A stretch of DNA of 64,000 bases from Cytobacillus sp. NJ13 (GTDB lineage Bacteria; Bacillota; Bacilli; Bacillales; Cytobacillaceae), in assembly GCA_030348385.1 (NCBI GenBank), contig JAUCFP010000006.1, positions 2,232,001 to 2,296,000 of the forward strand. The letters are read 5' to 3'. Shown here piece after piece: positions 18,357 to 26,280 of this stretch. A model generated the notes under the pieces. The model did no database searches. It was not told the origin of the DNA and was given only the letters and a program-made list of their open reading frames with translations. A program made the translations under genes and the position numbers. Within the stretch, counting starts at the first letter, position 1. Each line of letters begins with the position of its first letter.

Positions 18357-18563
18357 ATGCTGACACACTTTCAATTCAAACCTTTATATGAAAATAAACA
18401 TTTGCCGGGATGGACATTTTCTTTTTACTTTAAAAAGCAAAAAATGACTGGCATTTATCATCCTGACGGTAAAATTCAATGGACATCCGGAGACCCTGCT
18501 GCCCAGGAGGAAGAATTAAAGTCCCAAATTCATGAATTAATGTTATTTCATGTGTATGAATGA
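18357..18563 (+). CDS. yheE: YheE-like small protein (DUF5342)
   Basis: A 68-residue protein with the family pattern MLTHFQFKPLYENKHLPGW, FYFKKQKMTGIYH and a C-terminal HELMLFHVYE. It resembles B. subtilis YheE in length and in position after the yheC/yheD genes. Function unknown. The frame is open from 18276, but the ATG at 18357 directly follows GGAGGAG at the right distance, so the shorter form is chosen. Confidence 0.8.
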   Translation: MLTHFQFKPLYENKHLPGWTFSFYFKKQKMTGIYHPDGKIQWTSGDPAAQEEELKSQIHELMLFHVYE

Positions 18564-18652
18564 GAAATAATTAGAGGATTCATGCATGACCCTAAAGCTC
18601 TTTTGGAAAAATAACCCCGCCAGGATATTTCATATAAAGGAGCGATTCAAAC

Positions 18653-18838
18653 ATGGATAAGAAACACAAGGTTTCAGAGGATGTGAACAATGAAGGCAGG
18701 GACAAAGCTTATATGGATATAGACAGAATCATAAACGAAGGTCTTTCTGGAGGCTCCGTTCATGGACGCGGTGATGATGTTAATATCGAACAGGCTAGGG
18801 AACTGCATGAGGAAGAACCTCCATCTGAGGCAGAATAA
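18653..18838 (+). CDS. Hypothetical acidic protein of 61 residues
   Basis: A short hydrophilic protein, rich in Glu and Asp, with no membrane segment. The ATG follows AAAGGAG. The middle part (YMDIDRIINEGLSGGSVHGR) and the acidic C-terminus show no motif I can name. A good terminator follows directly, which supports a real single-gene transcript. It lies between the yheE-like gene and the convergent CstR-like gene. Confidence 0.6.
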   Translation: MDKKHKVSEDVNNEGRDKAYMDIDRIINEGLSGGSVHGRGDDVNIEQARELHEEEPPSEAE

Positions 18839-18842
18839 TAAT

Positions 18843-18882
18843 AAAAGCGGAAGGCACCTGAATCCAGGCGCCTTCCGCTTTT
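18843..18882. terminator. Bidirectional terminator
   Basis: AAAAGCGGAAGGC pairs with GCCTTCCGCTTTT, with extra CCTG/CAGG pairing around an AATC loop. It separates two convergent genes and has T-runs on both sides. Confidence 0.85.
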
Positions 18883-18886
18883 CTGA

Positions 18887-19147
18887 TCATCTGCTTTTCA
18901 CAATCATATTCACTGCTTCCTGGATTGCATTCTCTGCATTTTTGCCTTCGTCATTAGCTTCCCGAATACATGTTTCCAAATTTTTAGCTACAATATATCC
19001 CATTGCACGGTCAACTGCAGAACGGACAGCAGATAATTGTGTTACAACATCCTTGCAGTGCTTTTCTTCTTCCATCATTCGGATAACACCCCGCACCTGG
19101 CCTTCCAGCCTCTTCAAGCGATTTTTCATTTCCGGTGTATATTCCAT
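18887..19147 (-). CDS. CsoR/CstR-family repressor, orphan copy
   Basis: An 86-residue all-helical regulator of the CsoR/RcnR/CstR family (DUF156). It has the first Cys in EEKHCKDV and the second in NLETCIREAN. At the position of the copper-ligand His of CsoR it has Asn, as in CstR, so persulfide sensing is more likely than copper sensing. GTG at 19156 is open, but the ATG at 19147 has AAGGGGTG upstream. Unlike the second copy at 56312, no sulfur gene lies beside it, and no ATACC-type palindrome is seen upstream. Confidence 0.82.
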   Translation of the reverse strand: MEYTPEMKNRLKRLEGQVRGVIRMMEEEKHCKDVVTQLSAVRSAVDRAMGYIVAKNLETCIREANDEGKNAENAIQEAVNMIVKSR

Positions 19148-19276
19148 GAGTCTCACCCCTTACACTTTCATTTCACCTTTATAGAAACATTCACAGAATA
19201 AGTTAATTTTTTCAATTAAATTATAACTGCTATAATATAAGAAACACAAAAATTTATCAAACTAAAGGGTAATGAT

Positions 19277-20167
19277 ATGTTTAAAAAATTACATGACCAA
19301 TATCCGGGCTCTCTGCTTGAAAATGAAAGACCTGATTTTAGCTTTTATTTTGATATGTACTGGCTTCATCATGAGGATTCGGGCCAATGGCTTGGCATCC
19401 CATCTCAAGAGGTATCTGCAGACAGTCTGATGGTCTTAAAAACTTTATTTGAATTCCATGACTGCTCCATTCACCATGCCCCCCCTGCCCAAGCCTGGTT
19501 TCTATACCTTTTTTCAAATGGGGAACTTCCATCATTAGCAAAAGATGTTCCGTACAGGCTTGTTCAATTTAAGATGTCTGAGGGCGAATGGATACGCGAG
19601 GATATGGAAGCTGCTTTTAAAGGTTTTTTTGAAAAGGACATTATGATCTTATGGAACGGGCCAGCTAGAGGCGTCATTGTTGAGGAAGCTAACGACCCTC
19701 TTGCCGAAGAAGAATTCCTTGCTATTTCCAACGCTTTTGAAAGTGATTTTTTTGTAAAAACATCCTTTTACATTGGCATTCCGAATAGGCTGGAGGCATA
19801 TTTACGCAATTATTTTAAAGAAGAACAGCGTTTTTTTGAGCAAGCCTCTTCTTTGCTTCCAGCCGAAAGGGTGCTGAAATTCGAAACGCTATTTCCCTCC
19901 CTTGTCACCGGGAGTCTGGACGAAAATTTAAAAATGAGCCTGCTTTCACGCCTTTCTTTACTGGAAGAAGACCCAGAACTCCTGCACACCATAAAGGTTT
20001 TTTTACAAAACAGCTCCAACGTTTCATTAACTGCAAAAAAATTGTATGTCCACCGCAATACTCTGCAATACAGACTGGATAGGTTCACAGAAAAAACGGG
20101 CATTCAATTAAAAGATTTCAACAGTGCGCTGACGGTTTATTTAGCTTGTTTGCTGGTTGAACAGTAA
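19277..20167 (+). CDS. PucR-type regulator with C-terminal HTH (YxkF-like)
   Basis: A 296-residue protein whose last 60 residues form the PucR/CdaR helix-turn-helix: TIKVFLQNSSNVSLTAKKL followed by VHRNTLQYRLDRFTEKTGI. The N-terminal 220 residues have no domain I can name. The ATG follows AAAGGG. The gene lies immediately upstream of msmX, matching the yxkF-msmX order known in B. subtilis, so it might affect msmX or other sugar genes. This link is inference. Confidence 0.78.
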   Translation: MFKKLHDQYPGSLLENERPDFSFYFDMYWLHHEDSGQWLGIPSQEVSADSLMVLKTLFEFHDCSIHHAPPAQAWFLYLFSNGELPSLAKDVPYRLVQFKMSEGEWIREDMEAAFKGFFEKDIMILWNGPARGVIVEEANDPLAEEEFLAISNAFESDFFVKTSFYIGIPNRLEAYLRNYFKEEQRFFEQASSLLPAERVLKFETLFPSLVTGSLDENLKMSLLSRLSLLEEDPELLHTIKVFLQNSSNVSLTAKKLYVHRNTLQYRLDRFTEKTGIQLKDFNSALTVYLACLLVEQ

Positions 20168-20185
20168 TGATTTGAGCACTTTGCA

Positions 20186-20199
20186 TAAAAACGCTTTCA
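20186..20199 (-). promoter_or_regulatory. Cre-like box upstream of msmX
   Basis: On the minus strand TGAAAGCGTTTTTA matches 13 of 14 positions of TGWAANCGNTNWCA. It lies in the gap between the PucR-type gene and msmX, suggesting CcpA control of the multi-sugar ATPase. Confidence 0.4.
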
Positions 20200-20284
20200 G
20201 ATTTTTTGTGCAGTTTGGCCATATGGGAAAACCCGCATATCCATTAAACTGTTATTAAATAAAGAATATTGGGAGGTTACCCTT

Positions 20285-21394
20285 ATGGCAGAATTAAAAC
20301 TCGATAATATTTATAAAATTTATGACAATAAAGTAACGGCAGTAGAAGATTTTAACCTTCATATAAAGGATAAAGAATTTATCGTATTTGTCGGTCCTTC
20401 CGGCTGCGGTAAATCCACAACTCTCCGTATGATTGCTGGCCTTGAGGAAATTTCAAAAGGCGACTTCTATATCGACGAAAAGCGTGTCAACGATGTCCCT
20501 CCAAAAGATCGTGATATTGCAATGGTTTTCCAGAACTATGCACTTTATCCGCATATGTCTGTGTACGATAACATGGCTTTCGGCCTTAAGCTTCGTAAAT
20601 TTCCAAAAGATGAAATCGACCGCCGTGTAAAGGAAGCTGCTAAAATTCTTGGTCTGGAGCCTTATCTTGACCGCAAACCGAAAGCATTGTCAGGCGGTCA
20701 GCGACAGCGTGTCGCCTTGGGCCGTGCGATTGTCCGCGATGCAAAGGTATTCCTGATGGACGAACCTTTATCAAATCTTGATGCAAAGCTTCGTGTTCAA
20801 ATGCGTGCAGAAATTGCCAAACTTCATCAGCGTCTTCAAACTACAACCATCTATGTAACCCATGATCAGACAGAGGCCATGACAATGGCTACCCGCCTGG
20901 TTGTTATGAAAGATGGAGTGATTCAGCAGGTAGGCGCACCGAAAGAAGTTTATGAGAAGCCTGAAAACGTATTTGTAGGCGGATTTATTGGTTCACCTGC
21001 CATGAACTTCTTTAACGGAAAGCTTGAAGACGGCAAATTTGTCATTGGCAAAACCCAGATTGCTGTCCCAGAGGGTAAAATGAAAGTTCTTCGCGAACAA
21101 GGGTATACAGGCAAAGACATTGTCCTTGGCATTCGCCCAGAAGACATTCACGATGAGCCAGTATTTATTGATGCTTCTGCCGGATCAAAAATTAATGCCC
21201 GCATTGATGTTTCCGAACTGACTGGTGCTGAAACAATGATTTACTCAAGCATCGAAGGCCAGGATTTTGTGGCACGCGTAGATTCCCGCACAGATATTAA
21301 ACCTGGCCAAAACCTTGAGCTGGCTTTCGATATGAACAAAGCACATTTCTTTGATGCTGACAATGAAAGAAGAATCCGTTCTGAAAAAGAATAA
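20285..21394 (+). CDS. msmX: Multi-sugar ABC transporter ATPase MsmX
   Basis: A 369-residue ATPase of the MalK/UgpC/MsmX group. Walker A is GPSGCGKST at residues 37-45, signature LSGGQRQRVALGRA, Walker B VFLMDEPLSNLD, then the H-loop THDQTEA. The C-terminal third is the OB-fold regulatory domain (FIGSPAMNFFNG, LGIRPEDIH). MsmX is a shared ATPase that energises several sugar importers whose membrane parts are encoded elsewhere; none is next to it here, which fits that role. Ribosome site GGGAGG. Confidence 0.93.
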   Translation: MAELKLDNIYKIYDNKVTAVEDFNLHIKDKEFIVFVGPSGCGKSTTLRMIAGLEEISKGDFYIDEKRVNDVPPKDRDIAMVFQNYALYPHMSVYDNMAFGLKLRKFPKDEIDRRVKEAAKILGLEPYLDRKPKALSGGQRQRVALGRAIVRDAKVFLMDEPLSNLDAKLRVQMRAEIAKLHQRLQTTTIYVTHDQTEAMTMATRLVVMKDGVIQQVGAPKEVYEKPENVFVGGFIGSPAMNFFNGKLEDGKFVIGKTQIAVPEGKMKVLREQGYTGKDIVLGIRPEDIHDEPVFIDASAGSKINARIDVSELTGAETMIYSSIEGQDFVARVDSRTDIKPGQNLELAFDMNKAHFFDADNERRIRSEKE

Positions 21395-21402
21395 TATTGA
21401 AG

Positions 21403-21426
21403 CCCCGTCGATGACGGGGTTTTTTT
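21403..21426 (+). terminator. Terminator after msmX
   Basis: CCCCGTC pairs with GACGGGG around a GAT loop, followed by seven Ts. Confidence 0.9.
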
Positions 21427-21429
21427 ATA

Positions 21430-21551
21430 CTGTCCAGCTCCAGCGCCTACACCGTCGAGGTGTCGGGGGTGAGCACTAAGGAATGGCACCCTTGAATAAT
21501 CTTCGCAGGAACAAGCGGTATTGGCTTGTTCCGAAGGCGCTTCAGATTTCC
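21430..21551 (-). repeat. Dispersed intergenic repeat, copy A
   Basis: Read on the minus strand it begins GAAGCGCCTTCGGAACAAGC and ends in CACCCCCGACACCTCGACGG, then GGCGCTGGAGCTGGACAG. The same ends occur in the copies at 46309 and 49351. The middle holds its own inverted repeat (GGAACAAGC and GCTTGTTCC). No ORF is present. Confidence 0.75.
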
Positions 21552-21563
21552 TATATTTCCATT

Positions 21564-21806
21564 CTACTCTTTGATAAACTTTACAGAATCCTGACCGCAT
21601 GATGGACATTTGAGCAAATGGGGACATTCTTCCCTTTGATAGTCCTGGGGATAGCCATCTTCCATTTTCATCTGGTCGATTGGCATATAGGCACTGTAAT
21701 CATCGTAAAAATCCATTACTCTTCCTCTGTCCTCCATACTGCTTCCACAGGAGCTGCAGGTTGCTTCCAGTTTCTCAAACCCGTTGCAGACAGGGCATAT
21801 CGCCAT
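21564..21806 (-). CDS. Small double zinc-ribbon protein, unknown function
   Basis: An 80-residue protein with three paired-cysteine knuckles: CPVC at the start, CSSC near residue 19 and a C-terminal C-P-H-L-L-K-CPSC group. This suggests that it binds one or two zinc ions. The middle (VMDFYDDYSAYMPIDQMKMEDGY) is acidic and Tyr/Met-rich. The ATG at 21806 follows GAGAGGAT; an upstream in-frame start is less well placed. I do not recognise a named gene; the neighbours (msmX and a SASP) do not hint at the role. Confidence 0.7.
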   Translation of the reverse strand: MAICPVCNGFEKLEATCSSCGSSMEDRGRVMDFYDDYSAYMPIDQMKMEDGYPQDYQREECPHLLKCPSCGQDSVKFIKE

Positions 21807-21927
21807 TTTAAATCCTCTCACTTTCGTTAACTTAGCAGATATTTAATATGGTTTGTTTGTTTAAGCTTCGTTATGTAAAACTCCTAATCAGGAAGTCCTT
21901 TCAGGAAAAAATTCCCGATTTTCAAAA

Positions 21928-21957
21928 AGAATAAACTCTTATAAATCAAACATAATA
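21928..21957 (+). promoter_or_regulatory. Probable sigma-G promoter of the second SASP gene
   Basis: AGAATA and CATAATA are separated by 17 bases, close to the forespore sigma-G consensus (TGAATA, 17-18, CATACTA). Transcription would start near 21964, giving a leader of about 140 bases before the SASP start. Confidence 0.6.
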
Positions 21958-22001
21958 GAGAGTACACACAGCGGCATCAAGCACCCGCACTAAAAAACGA
22001 T

Positions 22002-22062
22002 GGGTTACGCCAGGCAGTGGAGCAGGATAAAATCCTTGCGCTGGTGCAATTCCAGCTAACCC
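22002..22062 (+). ncRNA. Candidate structured leader RNA of a SASP gene
   Basis: The closing helix is GGGTTA (22002-22007) with TAACCC (22057-22062). Inside lie hairpin GCAGGAT-AAA-ATCCTTGC (22022-22039) and hairpin GCTGG-TGCAATT-CCAGC (22040-22056), adjacent to each other. A GCCAG at 22009-22015 could compete for CTGGT, giving an alternative fold. It belongs to no RNA family I recognise and lies 40 bases before the SASP start codon. Confidence 0.45.
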
Positions 22063-22102
22063 AACCAAAAAACCAACACTTATATTTCGAGGAGGAAATC
22101 AC

Positions 22103-22321
22103 ATGAACAATCAATCATCTAGCAGAAGCAATTCCTCAAACCAATTACTAGTACCAGGAGTAGCACAAGCACTTGATCAAATGAAGTACGAAATCGCTAC
22201 TGAATTTGGTGTAAACCTTGGTGCAGAAACAACTTCTCGCGCTAACGGATCAGTTGGGGGAGAAATCACAAAACGCCTTGTACAAATGGCTGAACAACAG
22301 CTTGGCGGCGGTTCTTTCTAA
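22103..22321 (+). CDS. Alpha/beta-type small acid-soluble spore protein, second copy
   Basis: A 72-residue SASP that binds and protects spore DNA. It shares with the copy at 10256 the germination-protease region ([13 protein letters not shown]) and the block [20 protein letters not shown], but has a different, Ser/Asn-rich start. The ATG follows GAGGAGG. A sigma-G-type promoter lies 145 bases upstream and the leader between them appears structured, unlike at the other copy. A terminator hairpin follows. Confidence 0.96.
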   Translation: MNNQSSSRSNSSNQLLVPGVAQALDQMKYEIATEFGVNLGAETTSRANGSVGGEITKRLVQMAEQQLGGGSF

Positions 22322-22353
22322 TAACGCAATATAACAATTGAATAAATATGGCT

Positions 22354-22380
22354 TGGCCTTCCTTTCTGAAAGGAGGGCCA
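22354..22380. terminator. Hairpin terminator between SASP and fumC
   Basis: A 12-bp stem TGGCCTTCCTTT/AAAGGAGGGCCA (one G-T pair) with a 3-nt loop separates the two convergent genes. Flanking T-runs are weak. Confidence 0.65.
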
Positions 22381-22387
22381 TTTAATG

Positions 22388-23770
22388 TTAGATCATTTTT
22401 TCGGGTACAACCCAATTCTCATATTGTTCTTCAGTAATATAGCCTGTTTTTAATGCTGCTTCTTTCAATGTTGTATTCTCCCTGAATGCGAGTTTTGCTA
22501 TTTCCGCTGCTTTTTCATAGCCAATATGCGGATTAAGTGCTGTTACTAGCATTAGTGACCTCTCAACATGGTCATTAATCACTTCTTTGTTAGCTTCCAG
22601 TCCCTTCATGCAATTTTCATTGAAAGAGGCCATTCCATCTGCAAGGATTCTGATGCTTTGAAGAAGATTATAGATAATAACAGGCTTGAACACATTCAAT
22701 TCAAAATTCCCCTGACTGGCAGCGAATCCAATTGAGGCATCATTTCCAAAGACCTGGCAAACCACCATCGTAAGAGCTTCACTCTGTGTCGGATTTACTT
22801 TGCCTGGCATGATTGAACTGCCAGGTTCATTTGCAGGTATCGATAATTCCCCAATTCCGCTGCGCGGCCCGCTTGCGAGCCAGCGGACATCATTGGCAAT
22901 TTTCATTAAATCTGCCGCCAGCCCCTTCAATGTGCCATGAACATGGACAATTTCATTATGGCTGGTCAGGGCCTGAAATTTATTTTCAGAAGATCGGAAG
23001 GAATAGCCTGTAAGTCTGGATATTTCGTTTGCCATTTCAGATCCAAATGACTTATCTGCATTAATGCCTGTACCGACTGCTGTACCGCCAATGGCTAAGT
23101 CAAGCAGATATTGCTTTGCATCCGTCAGCATTTTTTCATTCTTTTCAAGCATGGCACGCCAGCCGCTGATCTCCTGGCCCAATGTAAGGGGAGTTGCATC
23201 CTGTAAATGGGTCCTGCCTATTTTCACGATTGTTTTAAAGGTCTCCTCCTTCAATTTGACCGTCTTTATTAATTCCTTCAATGATGGAAGCAGTTTTTTC
23301 TCCACCCCGGTATAGGCTGCGATATGCATGGCAGTCGGAAATGTATCATTCGAGCTTTGAGACATATTGACATCATCGTTCGGATGAACTTTAATTTCTT
23401 GCAAACCCTTCTCGTCCAGCAATTCATTTGCCTTTTTCGCGACAACCTCATTTACATTCATATTTGATTGTGTGCCACTCCCTGTCTGCCAGACAGCCAG
23501 CGGAAAATGACTGTCGAACTTATGATCAAGAACTTCATCACAGGCCCTTGTAATGGCATCCTTTTTGTCATCAGACAGTTTCCCAAGTTTATTGTTGACC
23601 ACTGCAGCTGAACGCTTTACCTTAGCAAAAGCATAAATCACTTCCATCGGCATTTTTTCAATGCCAATTTTGAAATTATCCTTGCTCCGCTGTGTCTGGG
23701 CCCCCCAATATTTATCCGCAGGCACCTTCACTTCGCCAAGTGTATCCTTTTCAATTCTGAAATCAGCCAA
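22388..23770 (-). CDS. fumC: Class II fumarate hydratase FumC
   Basis: A 460-residue fumarase of the iron-independent class, converting fumarate to malate in the TCA cycle; the active form is a tetramer. The family signature [15 protein letters not shown] is near residue 317 and the substrate-binding [10 protein letters not shown] near residue 97. Length is typical. The start is TTG at 23768-23770, eight bases after AAGGAGG; a nearby ATG is out of frame. A small membrane-peptide gene lies upstream on the same strand behind its own terminator. Confidence 0.95.
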   Translation of the reverse strand: MADFRIEKDTLGEVKVPADKYWGAQTQRSKDNFKIGIEKMPMEVIYAFAKVKRSAAVVNNKLGKLSDDKKDAITRACDEVLDHKFDSHFPLAVWQTGSGTQSNMNVNEVVAKKANELLDEKGLQEIKVHPNDDVNMSQSSNDTFPTAMHIAAYTGVEKKLLPSLKELIKTVKLKEETFKTIVKIGRTHLQDATPLTLGQEISGWRAMLEKNEKMLTDAKQYLLDLAIGGTAVGTGINADKSFGSEMANEISRLTGYSFRSSENKFQALTSHNEIVHVHGTLKGLAADLMKIANDVRWLASGPRSGIGELSIPANEPGSSIMPGKVNPTQSEALTMVVCQVFGNDASIGFAASQGNFELNVFKPVIIYNLLQSIRILADGMASFNENCMKGLEANKEVINDHVERSLMLVTALNPHIGYEKAAEIAKLAFRENTTLKEAALKTGYITEEQYENWVVPEKMI

Positions 23771-23852
23771 ATTTCATACCTCCTTAAATGATCACTATGA
23801 TTCATATTTATTCTTTTCCCTTATTTTTAAAATTTAATGATAAAAATTGAAA

Positions 23853-23884
23853 CAAAAAAAACTGCCGGGCGGTAAAGCCGGCAG
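23853..23884 (-). terminator. Terminator after the 27-residue gene
   Basis: On the minus strand CTGCCGGC pairs with GCCCGGCAG (one bulged base) and is followed by eight Ts. It begins directly after the stop codon of the small gene at 23885. Confidence 0.85.
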
Positions 23885-23968
23885 CTATGCTTTCACAATT
23901 GTATATCCTATGAAGTATCCAAGCACCATAATACTTGCAATCACCAAAGTAATAGAAAATTCCTCCAT
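23885..23968 (-). CDS. Small membrane peptide of 27 residues
   Basis: A very short gene: GGAGGAG, then ATG, 27 codons, stop, and a strong terminator directly behind. The peptide starts MEEFSITLVIASIMVLGYFI and ends in VKA, so nearly all of it forms one membrane helix with an acidic N-terminus and a lysine near the C-terminus. No family is recognised. Strong translation and termination signals around it argue that it is real. It lies between fumC and the BmrD-like gene. Confidence 0.65.
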   Translation of the reverse strand: MEEFSITLVIASIMVLGYFIGYTIVKA

Positions 23969-24111
23969 TTGATCTCCTCCAGATATGTTTGATAATATCA
24001 AAATACCATGAAATGACTGATCATAAATTCTTTGCCCGGTACTATTTTGTGTCCGAAAAGTGAAATTTAATTGAACAACAAAATGTCTATGTTAATTGCT
24101 TGGGATTGTGA

Positions 24112-24200
24112 TTCGCGGTTAAATTTGATTTTCCGCAGTTATATCGAAATTTCGCGGATACATTAATTTTTCCGCGGAAAAATCGAAATTTTCGCGGATA
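24112..24200. repeat. Five degenerate TTCGCGGATA repeats with about 20 bp period
   Basis: Units start near 24112, 24131, 24151, 24170 and 24191. The core is TTCGCGG or TCCGCGG followed by an AT-rich spacer with TCGAAAT. The array lies in the gap downstream of the BmrD-like gene and contains no ORF. Confidence 0.6.
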
Positions 24201-24242
24201 TGCTCATCATATCTATGTTAAAAAACCTCGAAAACCTAAAAA

Positions 24243-24264
24243 GAAAGCGCCGTCCGGCGCTTTC
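24243..24264 (-). terminator. Terminator after bmrCD-type operon
   Basis: GAAAGCGCC pairs with GGCGCTTTC around a 4-base loop and is followed by TTTTT on the minus strand. Confidence 0.9.
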
Positions 24265-24267
24265 TTG

Positions 24268-26280
24268 CTATCCTGCAAGTGTTGATCCTTGCTGGAGCTG
24301 ATACATTTGATAATATTTACCCTTTTGCTCCATTAATTCATCATGGTTTCCTTTTTCAACTATTTTGCCTCTATCCAGAACGAGGATTTGATCAGCATTT
24401 CGGATTGTCGACAGCCGATGGGCGATAATAAAAGTGGTTCTCCCTTTTTTCAGCACATCCATGGCTTCCTGGATAATCAATTCTGTCTCAGTATCAATGC
24501 TTGATGTTGCTTCATCGAGTATCAGGATGGCCGGGTCAAAAGCAAGGGCACGCGCAAAGGAAATGAGCTGCCTCTGCCCGCTGGAGAGCGTGCTTCCCTT
24601 CTCGATAACCGGCTCATCGAAACCTTTTTCAAGATGCTGAAAAATCTTATCTGCTCCGACGTCCTTCAGAGCCTTCTCTACTTTGTCACGCGTTATTTCA
24701 GGGTCATCAAGACTGACATTGGAAGCAATAGTCCCTGTGAACAAAAAAGGATCCTGCAGGACGATGCCCATATGTTTGCGGAGCTCCTGCCTTGGAATCT
24801 GATTTATATCCATTCCATCGATCATAATCTTGCCTTCCTGGCAATCATAAAAGCGGAAGAGAAGATTCATGATTGAACTTTTCCCTGAACCGGTATGGCC
24901 TACCAGCGCAACTGTCTCTCCATGCATTGCTTCAAAATTCAGATCCTTCAGCACATATTCCTTCTCTTTATAGCCAAAGTGCACATGATCGAAAGTAACA
25001 TCCCCTTTATAGCGGGATATTTTATTATCACTAATATCAATGCCCTTTTCATCAAGCAATTTGAAGACTCTTTCACCGGCAACAAGTGCCTGCTCCAGAT
25101 TGGCCAATTGATTAACAATGCCCTGCACCGGCTGAAACAGGCGGTTAATATAATCTACAAATGCATAAAGCATCCCGAGTGAAATGACAGATGATGCATT
25201 TAGCGATTCTCCCCCAAAATACCAGATAAAGGAAACAAAGACCGCGTTTCTCAGCACCCCTACTAAATTATGTGAGGTCAGGGAATTCAGGCTCAAAAGT
25301 TTATTCTGGAAAGTAAAATGCTCTGTATTCAGCCTTTCGAAATCCTTTTGTGTATCTTTTTCGCGGCCAAACGCCTGGATGATGTTCATTCCCTGAATAG
25401 ATTCGTTAACCATGCCATTGATATCACTCACCCTGGAACGGATTACATGGTTGTATTTCGATGCATACTTACGGTACACAATCGCCCATACATATAAAAT
25501 AGGGAGCAGGATTAAACAGATTGCAGCAAGCTTGGCATCTAATATAAATAAAGCGATATAAATACCTGAAATATATATGGCACTTGTAAAAAAGGTTGCC
25601 AGTACTGTCACATAAAGCTCTCGAATGGCTTCTGTATCATTAGTTATACGGGCAACCACCTTGCCTGCCGGCAGATTGTCAAAATAACTGATTGGCAGTC
25701 TTTGAATCTGTCCGAATACATCCTCTCTCATTTGCTGAATGATTCTATTTGCCGATTTTTGCAGAAAAAACCGCTGGCCGTACTGAAAAAATGCAGCGAT
25801 AACCAGCAATCCAAAGTAAAAGGCCAAAAGCTGAACGATCTTAGGAATCTCAGGTGAATAAAAAAGCATCAATTCTTCACCAGTCAATTCCTTACCAGCA
25901 TATGTTTCAGTCTGGCCGCTTTTTTCAATAAGCAGTTTGCCGTCTTTAAAGGTTCGCTCTCCATCAAAAGCAATGTCATCGCTGATAAAGATGAATTGGC
26001 TTCCTGCCTGCAGGATGCGGGCCTGGTCTATTTTCTGCTCATCCTGATCAAGGTTTTGCTCTTTTTTGTAAAAATGTCCATCATATTCAACAGCATTTTC
26101 TCCGCCTTCTGTCTGATACCAAACAGATTCAATGCCTAGGATATGGTCATCAATCATTTTCTTAGCTATGAATGGCCCGGCCAGATCTGCCGCTACAGCT
26201 ATCGTAAGCATCAGCAGTGCCGCAATAATCGTTTTTTTATATTGAAGTGCATACCGGATTAAACGTTTCCCCGTGGTCAA
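24268..26280 (-). CDS. bmrD: ABC exporter subunit YheH/BmrD-like
   Basis: A 670-residue half-transporter: an N-terminal six-helix membrane domain with a large extracytoplasmic insert between helices 1 and 2 (about residues 50-140), then an ATPase domain with Walker A GHTGSGKSS, signature LSSGQRQ and Walker B ILILDEATSSID. The size and insert match YheH (BmrD), the partner of BmrC in a heterodimeric multidrug exporter. Both catalytic Glu and signature look complete. The start overlaps the end of the bmrC-like gene by 4 bases. Confidence 0.9.
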   Translation of the reverse strand: MTTGKRLIRYALQYKKTIIAALLMLTIAVAADLAGPFIAKKMIDDHILGIESVWYQTEGGENAVEYDGHFYKKEQNLDQDEQKIDQARILQAGSQFIFISDDIAFDGERTFKDGKLLIEKSGQTETYAGKELTGEELMLFYSPEIPKIVQLLAFYFGLLVIAAFFQYGQRFFLQKSANRIIQQMREDVFGQIQRLPISYFDNLPAGKVVARITNDTEAIRELYVTVLATFFTSAIYISGIYIALFILDAKLAAICLILLPILYVWAIVYRKYASKYNHVIRSRVSDINGMVNESIQGMNIIQAFGREKDTQKDFERLNTEHFTFQNKLLSLNSLTSHNLVGVLRNAVFVSFIWYFGGESLNASSVISLGMLYAFVDYINRLFQPVQGIVNQLANLEQALVAGERVFKLLDEKGIDISDNKISRYKGDVTFDHVHFGYKEKEYVLKDLNFEAMHGETVALVGHTGSGKSSIMNLLFRFYDCQEGKIMIDGMDINQIPRQELRKHMGIVLQDPFLFTGTIASNVSLDDPEITRDKVEKALKDVGADKIFQHLEKGFDEPVIEKGSTLSSGQRQLISFARALAFDPAILILDEATSSIDTETELIIQEAMDVLKKGRTTFIIAHRLSTIRNADQILVLDRGKIVEKGNHDELMEQKGKYYQMYQLQQGSTLAG

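Noticed and set aside
18582..18614. A 10-codon ORF after the yheE-like gene
   Set aside because: Only a weak AGAGGATT upstream, no terminator and no coupling; not listed as a gene.
10019..24200. Periodic arrays as CRISPR
   Set aside because: Units are short (9-12 bases conserved), period only 20-21 bp, no unique spacers of 30 bp and no cas genes.
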